Assembly: GCA_017473665.1 (NCBI GenBank)
Contig: JAFUKK010000251.1
Span: 1 to 8,155, forward strand
Direction: 5' to 3'
DNA from: Lachnospiraceae bacterium
Lineage (GTDB): Bacteria; Bacillota; Clostridia; Lachnospirales; Lachnospiraceae
Length of the DNA: 8,155 bases
Made by a program: the position numbers and the translations under genes. This document shows positions 1 through 7,119 of this stretch, one piece after another. The number at the start of each line of letters is the position of its first letter. Position 1 is the first letter of the stretch. The notes under the pieces were generated by a model, which saw only the letters and a program-made list of their open reading frames with translations, was not told the DNA's origin and ran no database searches.

Positions 1-198
1 ACTGACATAGCGGGTAGTCTTTTTATGTAGCAGGTTGGCAGAACAGTTACCCCGCTCCACCACTACACTGCGGATAATCAAATCATAGATACCATCACCG
101 ATATAAGCCAGCGCCAGGGGCGAATAGGCCCTTACATCCTGCTCCTTACAATCAAAGGTAGACTTAATTTGTTCTAACAGAGTTATACTCTCTCCCAT
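1..198 (-). CDS. mrnC: Mini-ribonuclease III, N-terminal part (cut by window edge)
   Basis: The first 66 codons are present, read from an ATG at 198; the gene runs off the left end of the window. Mini-III is an RNase III-fold nuclease without a double-stranded-RNA-binding domain. In Firmicutes it trims the 23S rRNA precursor near its ends. The visible part carries the family signature SPLALAYIGDGIYDLIIR (residues 26-43), including the YIGD aspartate expected in the active site, and LHKKTTRYVS close to the edge matches the family's LHKKSSR-type segment. The start lies inside the end of cysS, overlapping it by 16 nt in another frame. This implies translational coupling and membership of the cysE-cysS operon. 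The order cysE-cysS-mrnC is well known in Firmicutes. No defect is visible in the part present. Confidence 0.93.
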   Translation of the reverse strand, partial: MGESITLLEQIKSTFDCKEQDVRAYSPLALAYIGDGIYDLIIRSVVVERGNCSANLLHKKTTRYVS

Positions 199-1586
199 AC
201 AACACCCTCTCGTGTATCCTTAATGGCAATGCCCTTTTCCAAAAGCTCATCACGGATGGCATCAGCCAGTGCAAAATTCTTTTCCTTCTTAGCTGCCTTA
301 CGCTCTTCGATTTTGGCCATCACAAATGCTTCCAATTCTGCGTCCACATCATTTGCTGCAGTTTCTTCCTCTGCCAACAGATTCAGTCCCAGCACCTCGT
401 CATAGCTGCTTACGATAGCACGCTTGGTAGCACCGTTAAGTTCCTCCTTCAGTGCGTCATACAGCAGGGTAATACCCATGGAGGTATTTACATCATTGCC
501 TACTACCTCTACGAATTTCTCCTTGTGGTCAGCAACTGCTGCTTCATCTACCAGGCCTTCCTTATCCAAATCTGCAATACGCTTTTTCAGCTTCTTATAG
601 GTACCTGCTGCCTGGTCCAGCGCTTCATAAGAAAATACCAGCGGTTTTCTGTAATGAGACTGTAAGCAGAACAATCTATATGCCAAAGGGTCATAGCCCT
701 TCTGTTCCAGCAGAGACACGGTCAAAAACTCTCCTTTGGACTTGCTCATCTTGCCGGACTGGTCATTTAAATGATGTACATGGAACCAGTAATTACACCA
801 CTTATGTCCCAGATAGGCTTCACTCTGAGCGATTTCATTGGTGTGGTGGGGGAACATGTTGTCAATACCGCCGCAGTGAATATCCATATATTCGCCCAAA
901 TGCTTCATACTGATGCAGGAGCATTCAATATGCCAGCCGGGGTATCCTACGCCCCAGGGGCTATCCCACTTCAATGCCTGATCCTCAAATTTGGACTTGG
1001 TAAACCACAATACGAAGTCATTCTTGTTCTTTTTATTTTCATCCTCAGTTACATCCTCACGGACGCCTACCATCAATTCCTCCTCGGACTGATTACCAAA
1101 CACATAATAGGACTCCAGCTTGGAGGTATCAAAGTAAATATTCTCACTTGCCCGGTATGCATAGCCCTTTTCCAACAACACCTCAATCATATGGATGAAT
1201 TCATCAATACAATTGGTGGCAGGCTCCACCACATCGGGAGTCTTAATATTCAGTTTGGCACAATCAGAAAAAAATGCATCCGTATAGAACTGTGCGATTT
1301 CCATGACGGTCTTGTGCTCTCTCTTGGCCCCCTTCAGCATCTTATCTTCTCCTGTGTCCGCATCGGAGGACAAATGTCCCACATCCGTGATATTCATAAC
1401 ACGCTTCACATCGTATCCTGCATAGCGGAGGGTCTTTTCCAATACATCCTCCATAATATAACTGCGCAGATTACCGATATGTGCAAAATGATATACGGTA
1501 GGTCCGCAGGTGTACATATTTACCTTGCCCTCCACATTGGGCACAAATTCCTCTACATTCTTGGTCAGGGTATTAAACAGTTTCAT
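183..1586 (-). CDS. cysS: Cysteinyl-tRNA synthetase
   Basis: A 467-residue class Ia aminoacyl-tRNA synthetase that charges tRNA-Cys with cysteine in the cytosol. Seen in the sequence (numbered from the ATG at 1586): YTCGPTVY near residue 25 with the first zinc-ligand cysteine (C27), the HIGH-type motif HIGN at 36-39, GWHIECS near 217-223 with C222, FPHHTNE with H247 and E251 completing the zinc site, and KMSKS at 279-283. The length fits bacterial CysRS. A GTG at 1592 would extend the protein by two residues, but it sits only 2 nt after GGAG. The ATG at 1586 has GGAG at an 8-nt spacing and starts 2 nt after the cysE stop, so it is preferred. The gene ends in TAA and overlaps mrnC. It is controlled by the upstream cysteine T-box. 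Confidence 0.97.
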   Translation of the reverse strand: MKLFNTLTKNVEEFVPNVEGKVNMYTCGPTVYHFAHIGNLRSYIMEDVLEKTLRYAGYDVKRVMNITDVGHLSSDADTGEDKMLKGAKREHKTVMEIAQFYTDAFFSDCAKLNIKTPDVVEPATNCIDEFIHMIEVLLEKGYAYRASENIYFDTSKLESYYVFGNQSEEELMVGVREDVTEDENKKNKNDFVLWFTKSKFEDQALKWDSPWGVGYPGWHIECSCISMKHLGEYMDIHCGGIDNMFPHHTNEIAQSEAYLGHKWCNYWFHVHHLNDQSGKMSKSKGEFLTVSLLEQKGYDPLAYRLFCLQSHYRKPLVFSYEALDQAAGTYKKLKKRIADLDKEGLVDEAAVADHKEKFVEVVGNDVNTSMGITLLYDALKEELNGATKRAIVSSYDEVLGLNLLAEEETAANDVDAELEAFVMAKIEERKAAKKEKNFALADAIRDELLEKGIAIKDTREGVVWERV

Positions 1587-1588
1587 CC

Positions 1589-2269
1589 TCACTTCTCCTC
1601 TCCGTTTCCGTTTTGTTCCTTTAATTCTTTCTCTAATTCCAACAATTTCTCAGCCAATAGTTTGTTACTGTTTTTCAGATTGTTAATCTCATCCATTACA
1701 AGGTCCGGCAAATCCGTCTGGTTCAAAGTCTCCTGGGGCGGTACAGACACATTATTGCGCTTTACCACCCGGCCGGGCACACCCACCACCGTAGAATTGG
1801 GAGGTACCTCGCTGAGCACCACACTTCCGGCACCGATTTTGGAATTATCTCCTATGGTAAAGGAACCCAGCACCTTAGCTCCCGCACTGATCATTACATT
1901 ATTTCCCACGGTAGGATGACGCTTTCCGTGTTCCTTTCCGGTACCACCAAGGGTCACTCCCTGATACAGAGTTACATTGTCTCCGATGATGGTAGTCTCA
2001 CCAATGATTACACCATTTCCATGGTCAATAAAGAAGCCTTTCCCTATCTGTGCACCGGGATGAATCTCGATACCGGTCTTGCGCACCCCTCTCTGAGATA
2101 CATATCTGGCCAGAAAATATAACTTCTTATTGTATAAGGAATGAGCCAGGCGATAGTGCAACATGACCTTAAAGCTGGGATACAATAGTACCTCCCAAGC
2201 GGAATGAATGGCCGGGTCACGTTCCTGTATCAGCTTAAATTCTTCTTTCACCAATTTGATGAATCCCAT
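1589..2269 (-). CDS. cysE: Serine O-acetyltransferase
   Basis: A 226-residue serine acetyltransferase, which makes O-acetylserine from serine and acetyl-CoA, the committed step of cysteine synthesis. The N-terminal helical part contains DPAIHSAWEVLLYPSFK. It is followed by the left-handed beta-helix of hexapeptide repeats, including EIHPGAQIGKGFFIDHGNG, GETTIIGDNVTLYQGVTLGG, the active-site region GKRHPTVG, and the closing SEVPPNSTVVGVPGRVVKR. The last 40 or so residues are charged and heptad-like (LLAEKLLELEKELKEQ), probably a short coiled coil. The ATG at 2269 is chosen because GGAGG lies 5 nt upstream. An in-frame ATG at 2281 would add four residues but overlaps that Shine-Dalgarno site and has none of its own. 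This is the first gene after the T-box terminator, and cysS begins 2 nt after its TGA. Confidence 0.96.
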   Translation of the reverse strand: MGFIKLVKEEFKLIQERDPAIHSAWEVLLYPSFKVMLHYRLAHSLYNKKLYFLARYVSQRGVRKTGIEIHPGAQIGKGFFIDHGNGVIIGETTIIGDNVTLYQGVTLGGTGKEHGKRHPTVGNNVMISAGAKVLGSFTIGDNSKIGAGSVVLSEVPPNSTVVGVPGRVVKRNNVSVPPQETLNQTDLPDLVMDEINNLKNSNKLLAEKLLELEKELKEQNGNGEEK

Positions 2270-2553
2270 AATATCCTCCATAATACAACAAAGCGGATAA
2301 ACTCGTACTTAGAGACGAATTTATCCGCGGTTCCACTCTATTAAAAGACTACTGCAGGCATCTCTTTGCCCATCAGTCTTTCACTCAAACGCTTAACGCG
2401 CGCCCACGTGTCCGGATACTCCTTTCCCCGGACCGGCTCCCAGGTGCACTTCCTCTTCCTCCGGATAAAACTGCTCACACCATATGCAGCTTCTCTCTGA
2501 TTCCATTCCGGAAAAGTACTCTTCCTGTTCTAGGCCTTTAAAATATTTTTATT
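2270..2553 (-). promoter_or_regulatory. Cysteine T-box riboswitch leader of cysE-cysS-mrnC
   Basis: A tRNA-sensing T-box leader of about 280 nt. The diagnostic T-box AGAGTGGAACCGCGG lies at 2339-2325. Stem I shows the GAAGAGTAC element near its base, an AGAGAG motif, and a distal hairpin CTGC...GCAG closing a loop with GGTGTGA. The specifier reads UGC (Cys) at 2448-2446, in the usual context before ACCTGGGAG. A stem AAAGACT/AGTCTTT precedes the T-box, and GTCCGG/CCGGAC forms another helix. A terminator hairpin overlaps the 3' part of the T-box. Known of the class: uncharged tRNA pairs with the specifier and the T-box bulge, blocks the terminator and allows readthrough. Low Cys-tRNA charging should therefore raise expression of both cysteine synthesis and the charging enzyme. 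Exact 5' and 3' limits are approximate. Confidence 0.95.
2293..2328 (-). terminator. T-box intrinsic terminator
   Basis: GCGGATAAATTCGT pairs with ACGAGTTTATCCGC over 14 bp with one G-U pair and an 8-nt loop. TTTGTTGTATT follows on the minus strand. The 5' arm begins inside the T-box sequence, so terminator and antiterminator are mutually exclusive, as expected for this class. Confidence 0.9.
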
Positions 2554-2560
2554 CCACTTT

Positions 2561-2589
2561 AGAATATGCAAAAAATTGATTTTTGTCAA
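2561..2589 (-). promoter_or_regulatory. Sigma-A promoter of the cys operon
   Basis: Consensus -35 TTGACA (2589-2584), a 17-nt AT-rich spacer and -10 TATTCT (2566-2561). Predicted transcription start is near 2553, just upstream of the T-box stem I. The near-consensus boxes fit a strong promoter whose output is set by attenuation. Confidence 0.85.
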
Positions 2590-2609
2590 TGGTTTCGCAA
2601 ATTTTCCCT

Positions 2610-2627
2610 ATCAAAGCCACCTTTGAT
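2610..2627 (-). terminator. Possible weak hairpin at the ispF end
   Basis: ATCAAAG and CTTTGAT form a 7-bp stem around a GTGG loop, touching the ispF stop codon. There is no uridine run behind it, so it may be a 3'-end-stabilising hairpin or chance rather than a real terminator. It lies immediately before the cys promoter. Confidence 0.3.
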
Positions 2628-3163
2628 TACTGTGCATGACAACCGCTACAGCCGCCACAACCCTCCTGTATGGTAAAGGAACCCAAATCAAAGGGACTGG
2701 TCAACATACAAATGGCCTGGGAGGAAATACCCTCACCCGTACCTGTAAAGCCAAGGCCCTCCTCGGTGGTCGCCTTTACATTCACCTGGTCCGCAGAAAT
2801 ATGCAGGGCCTTTGCTATATTTTCACGCATGGTATCAATAAAGGGGCGCATCTTAGGGGCCTGGGCAATAATGGTGGAGTCGATATTCTCAATGAGATAG
2901 CCCTTCTCCTCCAGCAGCTGTCCCACCTTTTGAAGCAACAACAGGGAAGAAATACCCTTATAAGCCGGGTCACTGTCCGGAAAATGCTTACCAATATCTC
3001 CCAGTGCTGCCGCCCCTAAAAGAGCATCTGAAATGGCATGTAACAGTACATCCGCATCAGAATGTCCCAAAAGTCCCTTTTCATAAGGGATCTTCACACC
3101 ACCGACAATCAAATCACGGCCTTCTACCAGTCTATGCACATCATAACCCATACCTACTCTCAT
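2627..3163 (-). CDS. ispF: 2-C-methyl-D-erythritol 2,4-cyclodiphosphate synthase with Cys-rich tail
   Basis: MECDP synthase of the non-mevalonate (MEP) isoprenoid pathway, a cytosolic zinc-dependent homotrimer that cyclises CDP-methylerythritol phosphate with loss of CMP. GYDVH gives the zinc ligands D8 and H10, [10 protein letters not shown] gives H34-S35-D36 and the third ligand H42, and [11 protein letters not shown] and [17 protein letters not shown] are the conserved substrate and CMP-binding segments. The catalytic domain ends near residue 157, the usual family length. The 178-residue protein adds about 20 residues ending [10 protein letters not shown], with cysteines at 169, 172 and 175 and H176; I know of no role for this. 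The ATG at 3163 has only a modest ribosome site (GGTG, or AAGGGA further off). The helicase gene ends 51 nt upstream with no clear promoter between, so the two are probably co-transcribed. Confidence 0.95.
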   Translation of the reverse strand: MRVGMGYDVHRLVEGRDLIVGGVKIPYEKGLLGHSDADVLLHAISDALLGAAALGDIGKHFPDSDPAYKGISSLLLLQKVGQLLEEKGYLIENIDSTIIAQAPKMRPFIDTMRENIAKALHISADQVNVKATTEEGLGFTGTGEGISSQAICMLTSPFDLGSFTIQEGCGGCSGCHAQ

Positions 3164-3214
3164 TCTTACACCATCCCTTCAACCGTTCTCACACGACTTA
3201 TACATTTCTTACTA

Positions 3215-4891
3215 TTATTTCTTTCTGCCTTCTTTGTCACCAAAACGACGCCCTTTGCCGCCATCTCTGCTACTGCGTCCCTGACGCTCATAGCTACTTT
3301 CACCGGCTTTGCCTCTACGACGGTTCTTCTCACCGCCACCTTCTCCATATCCGCCACGACGTCTGTCATCTCCATAGCTGCTTCTGCGGCCTCTGCCTTC
3401 CTCACCTGTACCACGACCTCTGCCACCGCGACGCTCTTCTCCGCGACCAAAGGAACGGCCAAAGCCTCTACTATCACGACCACGTCCATCTCTTCCGCGA
3501 CCGGTATATTCATCCGCGGCTATCTCTTCGCCCATGTCGCCCACCTGATATTTTAGCATAGTTGCTGCCAACTCCAAAGCATCCATGCCCTGCTCATCCA
3601 TTTTCTTTTGCAAAATAGACTTCATCAGCTCCATATCCTCATGCTCATGGAGTTCCCATGCCTGGTCCAAATATTTTTCTGCCTTGGCATTCATGACCTT
3701 AGCTGCTCCGGGCATCTTCTTTTCTTTGATGCGGGTATTACATAGTTTCTCTATTTCACGGATACGATATACCTCTCTGGCATTTACAAAGGTAAAAGAA
3801 CGTCCCGTTCTGCCTGCACGGCCGGTTCGACCGATACGATGCACATAGTATTCAATATCCTGGGGCACATCATAATTGATTACCGCCTCCACATCATCCA
3901 CATCAATACCTCTGGCTGCCACATCTGTAGCAATAAGGATAGAAGTGCTGCCGTTACGGAAACGGTTCATGGCCACATCCCTCTGGTGCTGGCTCATATC
4001 TCCATGAAGCCCTTCAGCCTGAAAGCCCTGCTTTTTCAGCATTTCAGCCACTTCGTCCACCTTGGTCTTGGTGTTACAGAAAATCAGGCACAGCTTGGGC
4101 TGGTAATACTCCAGCAAACGTACACAGGCCGCATCCTTGTCCGTATTTTTAATACGATAAAACTTCTGGGATACCAGTGGAATGGTCAATTCCTTTGCGG
4201 CCACCTTAATGAGCTGTGCATCCCTTTGAAATTTGTGAGTAATATCCAAAATAGGTTGGGGCATAGTAGCCGAAAACAAAGCTGTCTGATGTTCTCCCGG
4301 AATCTGCCCCAAAATCAGCTCCATATCCTCACGGAAACCCATGTTCAGCATTTCATCTGCCTCATCCAGCACCACCATATTTACATGCTCCAGTTTGATG
4401 GTATGACGACGCATATGGTCCATCACACGGCCGGGAGTACCCACAATAATCTGCACTCCCCGCAGGGCGCTAATCTGCTTGCCAATCTCCTGACCACCAT
4501 AAATGGGCAGAATCTTAATACCATGCATATACTTCGCCAGCTTGCGTAGTTCCTCTGCTGCCTGAATAGCCAGTTCACGGGTGGGGCAGAGAATGATGCT
4601 CTGTAGCTTTCGCAAATCCGGATTTACCTTTTGAATCACAGGGATACCAAAGGCTGCTGTCTTACCGGTACCGGTCTGGGCCTGACCGATAATATCCTCT
4701 CCCTCCAACAACTAGGGAATGGCCTCCTCCTGAATGGGGGACAGTTTTTCAAATCCCATATCCTTAATGGCCCGCAAAATCCGATTGTCCAACAAATGCT
4801 CTATCTGTGCGATACTGCCGGACTCCATCTCCTCCAATTCACGCTCCAATTTTTCCTGCTCTGTTAATACATCTTCCAAATAATAACTCAC
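3215..4891 (-). CDS. DEAD-box ATP-dependent RNA helicase, interrupted by one in-frame amber codon
   Basis: A CshA/DeaD-type RNA helicase, 558 residues if codon 60 is counted. The frame opens at GTG 4891, with AAGGAG 6 nt upstream. The N-terminal 59 codons include GFEKLSPIQEEAIP, the Q motif. A TAG follows at 4714-4712, and then the frame continues without defect: motif I AQTGTGKT (about 71-78), PTRELA, TPGR, DEAD (176-179), SAT (207-209), LIFCNTK, TDVAARGID and HRIGRTGR (351-358). A basic Arg/Gly-rich tail from about residue 464 to the end is typical of RNA-binding tails of cold-shock and ribosome-assembly helicases. Such enzymes unwind RNA during ribosome assembly and mRNA decay. The interruption may be a sequencing error, a recent nonsense mutation or a suppressed codon. 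A protein restarting at TTG 4711 (498 residues) would lack the Q motif. ispF follows downstream. Confidence 0.9.
4712..4714 (-). other. In-frame TAG within the helicase Q-motif region
   Basis: The codon after ...QEEAIP is TAG, directly before LLEGEDIIGQ. One base change from CAG, AAG or TTG would create it. AGGAGGAGG at 4731-4723 lies 11 nt before the next codon (TTG 4711), so translation could restart there. None of the six genes with a visible stop in this window ends in TAG. Confidence 0.9.
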
Positions 4892-4911
4892 ACAAATCTC
4901 CTTATCACTAT

Positions 4912-4948
4912 AAAAAAAGAGAAATCATTACAGTGGTAATGATTTCTC
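4912..4948 (-). terminator. Perfect 13-bp hairpin with U-run in the helicase leader
   Basis: GAGAAATCATTAC pairs perfectly with GTAATGATTTCTC around a CACT loop (4948-4919) and is followed by seven Ts (4918-4912). It has the full form of an intrinsic terminator on the minus strand. It lies downstream of the apparent helicase promoter and ends 21 nt before the GTG start. It could therefore end transcripts from the GGDEF gene, attenuate helicase transcripts, or both. Confidence 0.88.
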
Positions 4949-4972
4949 CAATCATCTTTCAACCGAATCAAA

Positions 4973-5001
4973 AGTATAGCATGGGGATTACAAAAACACA
5001 A
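4973..5001 (-). promoter_or_regulatory. Promoter of the helicase-ispF unit
   Basis: -35 TTGTGT (5001-4996), a 17-nt spacer and -10 TATACT (4978-4973), with the extended element TGC directly before the -10. Transcription should start near 4966, between the GGDEF stop codon and the terminator-like hairpin, giving a leader of about 75 nt. Confidence 0.7.
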
Positions 5002-5018
5002 GCTATTTTTCACTCTGA

Positions 5019-6809
5019 TTAGCGGTATATCTTCATTACATATTGATTGCGTCCGCCCTCTTTGGCATCATACAGCGCTTCATCTGCCAGGTCCAACATG
5101 GCCTGATATTCCGCATGTTCAGTAATACAGTAAGCACACCCGATACTGGCAGTAACACAGATTTCCCCTTCCGCTGTCTGATATCTACACTGTAACTTTT
5201 GCAATGCCCATTCCAGTTTTTCCTTCAGCGTAGCCTTTGGTATATTTTTCACCAGCACGCAAAATTCATCCCCGCCAAATCGTCCCACCAGGTCACAATT
5301 GGCAAAAACCACCTGTATCTTGTCTGCCACATCCTTGATGAGCCGGTCGCCGGTGGAGTGACCAAAGGTATCATTGATAGATTTGAAATGATCCACATCC
5401 AGGAATATAAATGCTGCGTTCTTGGCACTGGAAGTCTCCAGATAATCCGTGGTATCCCGGGTAAAGGTCTCCTTGTTCAAAAGACCGGTCAAACCGTCGA
5501 TACGGCTCTTACGGGTGAGGAATTCCTTTTCCTCCAGATGGGCCCGTTCCTTGCGGACAATCTCATCTATACTACGGAAAGCCATAACGATATTAGGCTC
5601 GCCACCATTATTATTCACCCGCACGCAATGAATCTGGGCATAATCCGTCTTGCCGTCCACAATACGCCGATAATTTATATCTACTACATTGTGCTTCTCC
5701 AACTCTTCCCGCAATCTGGCGCTATCCATCTCCTGCATAAAAGTCTCTCTGTCTTCCGGATGCACTGCAAACACTGCATACCGGCTGAGCACATCCGGTG
5801 TGCTCTCCACGCCATCCACCAGCCCCATTAGGGATGGATAAGTATTATTGGATTTAAACAAACGAATATGGTCCGTTCGCCAATCCACTACATAAATAGA
5901 AGTAAACTCTGTGCTGACACCATCAATGATCTCCCGTTGCAACATCTCCCGCTGCTGCTGGAGTGTCACATTCTTAGCAATAATCAATGCATGGATATCA
6001 CCGGTGATGTCATTCTCCGTCAATATGTAAGTCTTCTTCAAGTATTGACGCTTTCCTGCCACATCCTTGGTCTGATATACATCATCCGTATACCGGTCCT
6101 TTTGATAAAACCGTTTTAAGAGACTATCCCTGGAGGAGGCTGCCGTATACGCCTGTGCTTCCTTCTCTCCCGGCATAAAATCAGCCATGCGTTTCACATA
6201 ATCAGAATAAAGGCAGGGAATCTCCAATCCCACCTTTCTGGTCATCTGGTACTCCTTATCCTGATAAAACCCGGATGCCCTAAGCAATATATCCTTGGTC
6301 AGATTAATCTCATAAACCGCAGCCGCACCTTCCATAATCGCCTTACGATACTGGGCCTCACGATTCAGCGACTCCTCAAGCTGCTCTTTTTGTTCCTGAA
6401 GCTGCCTGGTCAGCTCCTCCTTCTCTATCTGGATGGAGTCCATGGGAATATGAGCCAGAATCATATGAGTGGCCACTCCGGCCTCTCTCTCCATCACTTG
6501 AAAAACCGCTTTCTGCCATTCCACCTCAGTGCCCAGCATCCGGTATTCGATCTCTATACGGTCCTCTGATTGCAACAACCCTTGTATATGTGCAATGATT
6601 CCCAGTCTACGCCACTGCTCCGCGTATTCCGGCGCCATACAGCCGGCTATACGCTCCATCTGTACCGTATACTCACCCGTAATCCGCCTGCTACTGCCGT
6701 CGTCATCATTCACATACCCATCAATTCGGTCATTGACCAGATCCACTAATATGATGGCATTATACTCTTGGCATAGGTAATCATATACCTTCCGAATAAA
6801 TCTCTTCAT
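5019..6809 (-). CDS. PAS-like/GGDEF diguanylate cyclase
   Basis: A 596-residue soluble protein with no signal peptide or membrane segment seen. It should make cyclic di-GMP from two GTP. The GGDEF domain occupies about residues 430-596: DGLTGLLNK at 438-446, FLDVDHFKSINDTFGH at 469-484 with the metal-binding D471, and the intact active-site loop GRFGGDEF (GGDEF 512-516). The inhibitory I-site (RxxD five residues before GGDEF) reads ANCD, so its arginine is missing. Upstream are three segments with PAS-like patterns, about 10-125, 155-285 and 290-420. A charged coiled-coil linker (about 125-155, KEELTRQLQEQKEQLEES) joins the first two. The PAS calls rest on pattern and spacing and are less sure than the GGDEF call. 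The ATG at 6809 has AAGGGG 11 nt upstream. The gene sits directly behind a c-di-GMP riboswitch and its terminator. Confidence 0.93.
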   Translation of the reverse strand: MKRFIRKVYDYLCQEYNAIILVDLVNDRIDGYVNDDDGSSRRITGEYTVQMERIAGCMAPEYAEQWRRLGIIAHIQGLLQSEDRIEIEYRMLGTEVEWQKAVFQVMEREAGVATHMILAHIPMDSIQIEKEELTRQLQEQKEQLEESLNREAQYRKAIMEGAAAVYEINLTKDILLRASGFYQDKEYQMTRKVGLEIPCLYSDYVKRMADFMPGEKEAQAYTAASSRDSLLKRFYQKDRYTDDVYQTKDVAGKRQYLKKTYILTENDITGDIHALIIAKNVTLQQQREMLQREIIDGVSTEFTSIYVVDWRTDHIRLFKSNNTYPSLMGLVDGVESTPDVLSRYAVFAVHPEDRETFMQEMDSARLREELEKHNVVDINYRRIVDGKTDYAQIHCVRVNNNGGEPNIVMAFRSIDEIVRKERAHLEEKEFLTRKSRIDGLTGLLNKETFTRDTTDYLETSSAKNAAFIFLDVDHFKSINDTFGHSTGDRLIKDVADKIQVVFANCDLVGRFGGDEFCVLVKNIPKATLKEKLEWALQKLQCRYQTAEGEICVTASIGCAYCITEHAEYQAMLDLADEALYDAKEGGRNQYVMKIYR

Positions 6810-6865
6810 CGAAACAGCTTCCCCTTTAATGTGCTAAAAAATGTAGCAATATTTATATCTTACTG

Positions 6866-6903
6866 AAAAATAAAGACGCCACTCCCCCTACGGAAGCAGC
6901 GCC
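6866..6903 (-). terminator. Riboswitch-controlled intrinsic terminator
   Basis: GGCGCTGCTTCC (6903-6892) pairs with GGGAGTGGCGTC (6886-6875) over 12 bp including G-U pairs, with loop GTAGG. TTTATTTTT (6874-6866) follows. It lies between the aptamer and the GGDEF start, as expected of an expression platform. Confidence 0.85.
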
Positions 6904-6922
6904 ATCATTGCGTCATATTACT

Positions 6923-7000
6923 GTAGCTGGCTAACATTCTTCCTAAGAAGGGACATCCCTATAGCTTTGCGTCACAGCCTTTCGACTGCTTTGCCTTTAC
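6923..7000 (-). ncRNA. Cyclic di-GMP-I riboswitch aptamer (GEMM)
   Basis: The minus strand shows the conserved GEMM-I elements in order: AAAGGCAAAG, a hairpin CAGTC-GAAA-GGCTG with its GAAA tetraloop, GACGCAAAGCTA, a second arm (TTCTT/AAGAA at its tip), and ATGTTAGCCAGCTAC. GCTA/TAGC closes the second arm. The P1 helix looks short (GTA with TAC, perhaps extended by flanking A/U pairs), so the limits are approximate. Known of the class: binds c-di-GMP tightly and controls the downstream gene. Here that gene is a c-di-GMP synthase. The 3' strand GCCA-G-CTAC (6931-6923) can also pair with GTAG (6891-6888) and TGGC (6881-6878) of the terminator. Ligand binding should therefore release the terminator and turn the gene off. 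Confidence 0.88.
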
Positions 7001-7019
7001 TTATAAAATATTACTTTTA

Positions 7020-7047
7020 ATTATAGCACAATTAGTGGATTAAACAA
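7020..7047 (-). promoter_or_regulatory. Promoter of the riboswitch-GGDEF transcript
   Basis: -10 TATAAT (7025-7020) preceded by the extended element TGC, and -35 TTGTTT (7047-7042) at a 16-nt spacing. The predicted start near 7013 is about 13 nt before the aptamer, which fits a transcript that begins with the riboswitch. Confidence 0.78.
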
Positions 7048-7100
7048 GCGTTTTGGCACGATTTGTCTATATATGGTATGAGAAATTAGTCCCATACACC

Positions 7101-7119
7101 AAAAGTGTCACGCACTTTT
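7101..7119 (-). terminator. Hairpin over the stop codon of the HD-domain gene
   Basis: AAAAGTG and CACTTTT form a perfect 7-bp inverted repeat around the 5-nt loop CGTGA, spanning the TGA stop. The A/T-ended arms give only a short U stretch, so it would be a weak, possibly two-way terminator. Confidence 0.4.

Noticed and set aside
771..1919. 382-codon open frame on the plus strand across cysS and cysE
   Set aside because: It is antisense to two clearly conserved genes, has no recognisable domain, and its composition mirrors the genes beneath.
2462..2490. TGC in the CTGC...GCAG hairpin of the T-box as the specifier
   Set aside because: That hairpin is the stem I distal loop (GGTGTGA). The specifier position before ACCTGGGAG also reads UGC, so the amino acid call is unchanged.
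3166..3561. Several open frames on both strands over the helicase tail
   Set aside because: These come from the repetitive Arg/Gly codons of the helicase tail. Their Ala/Val or Ser/Thr-rich translations are shadows, not genes.
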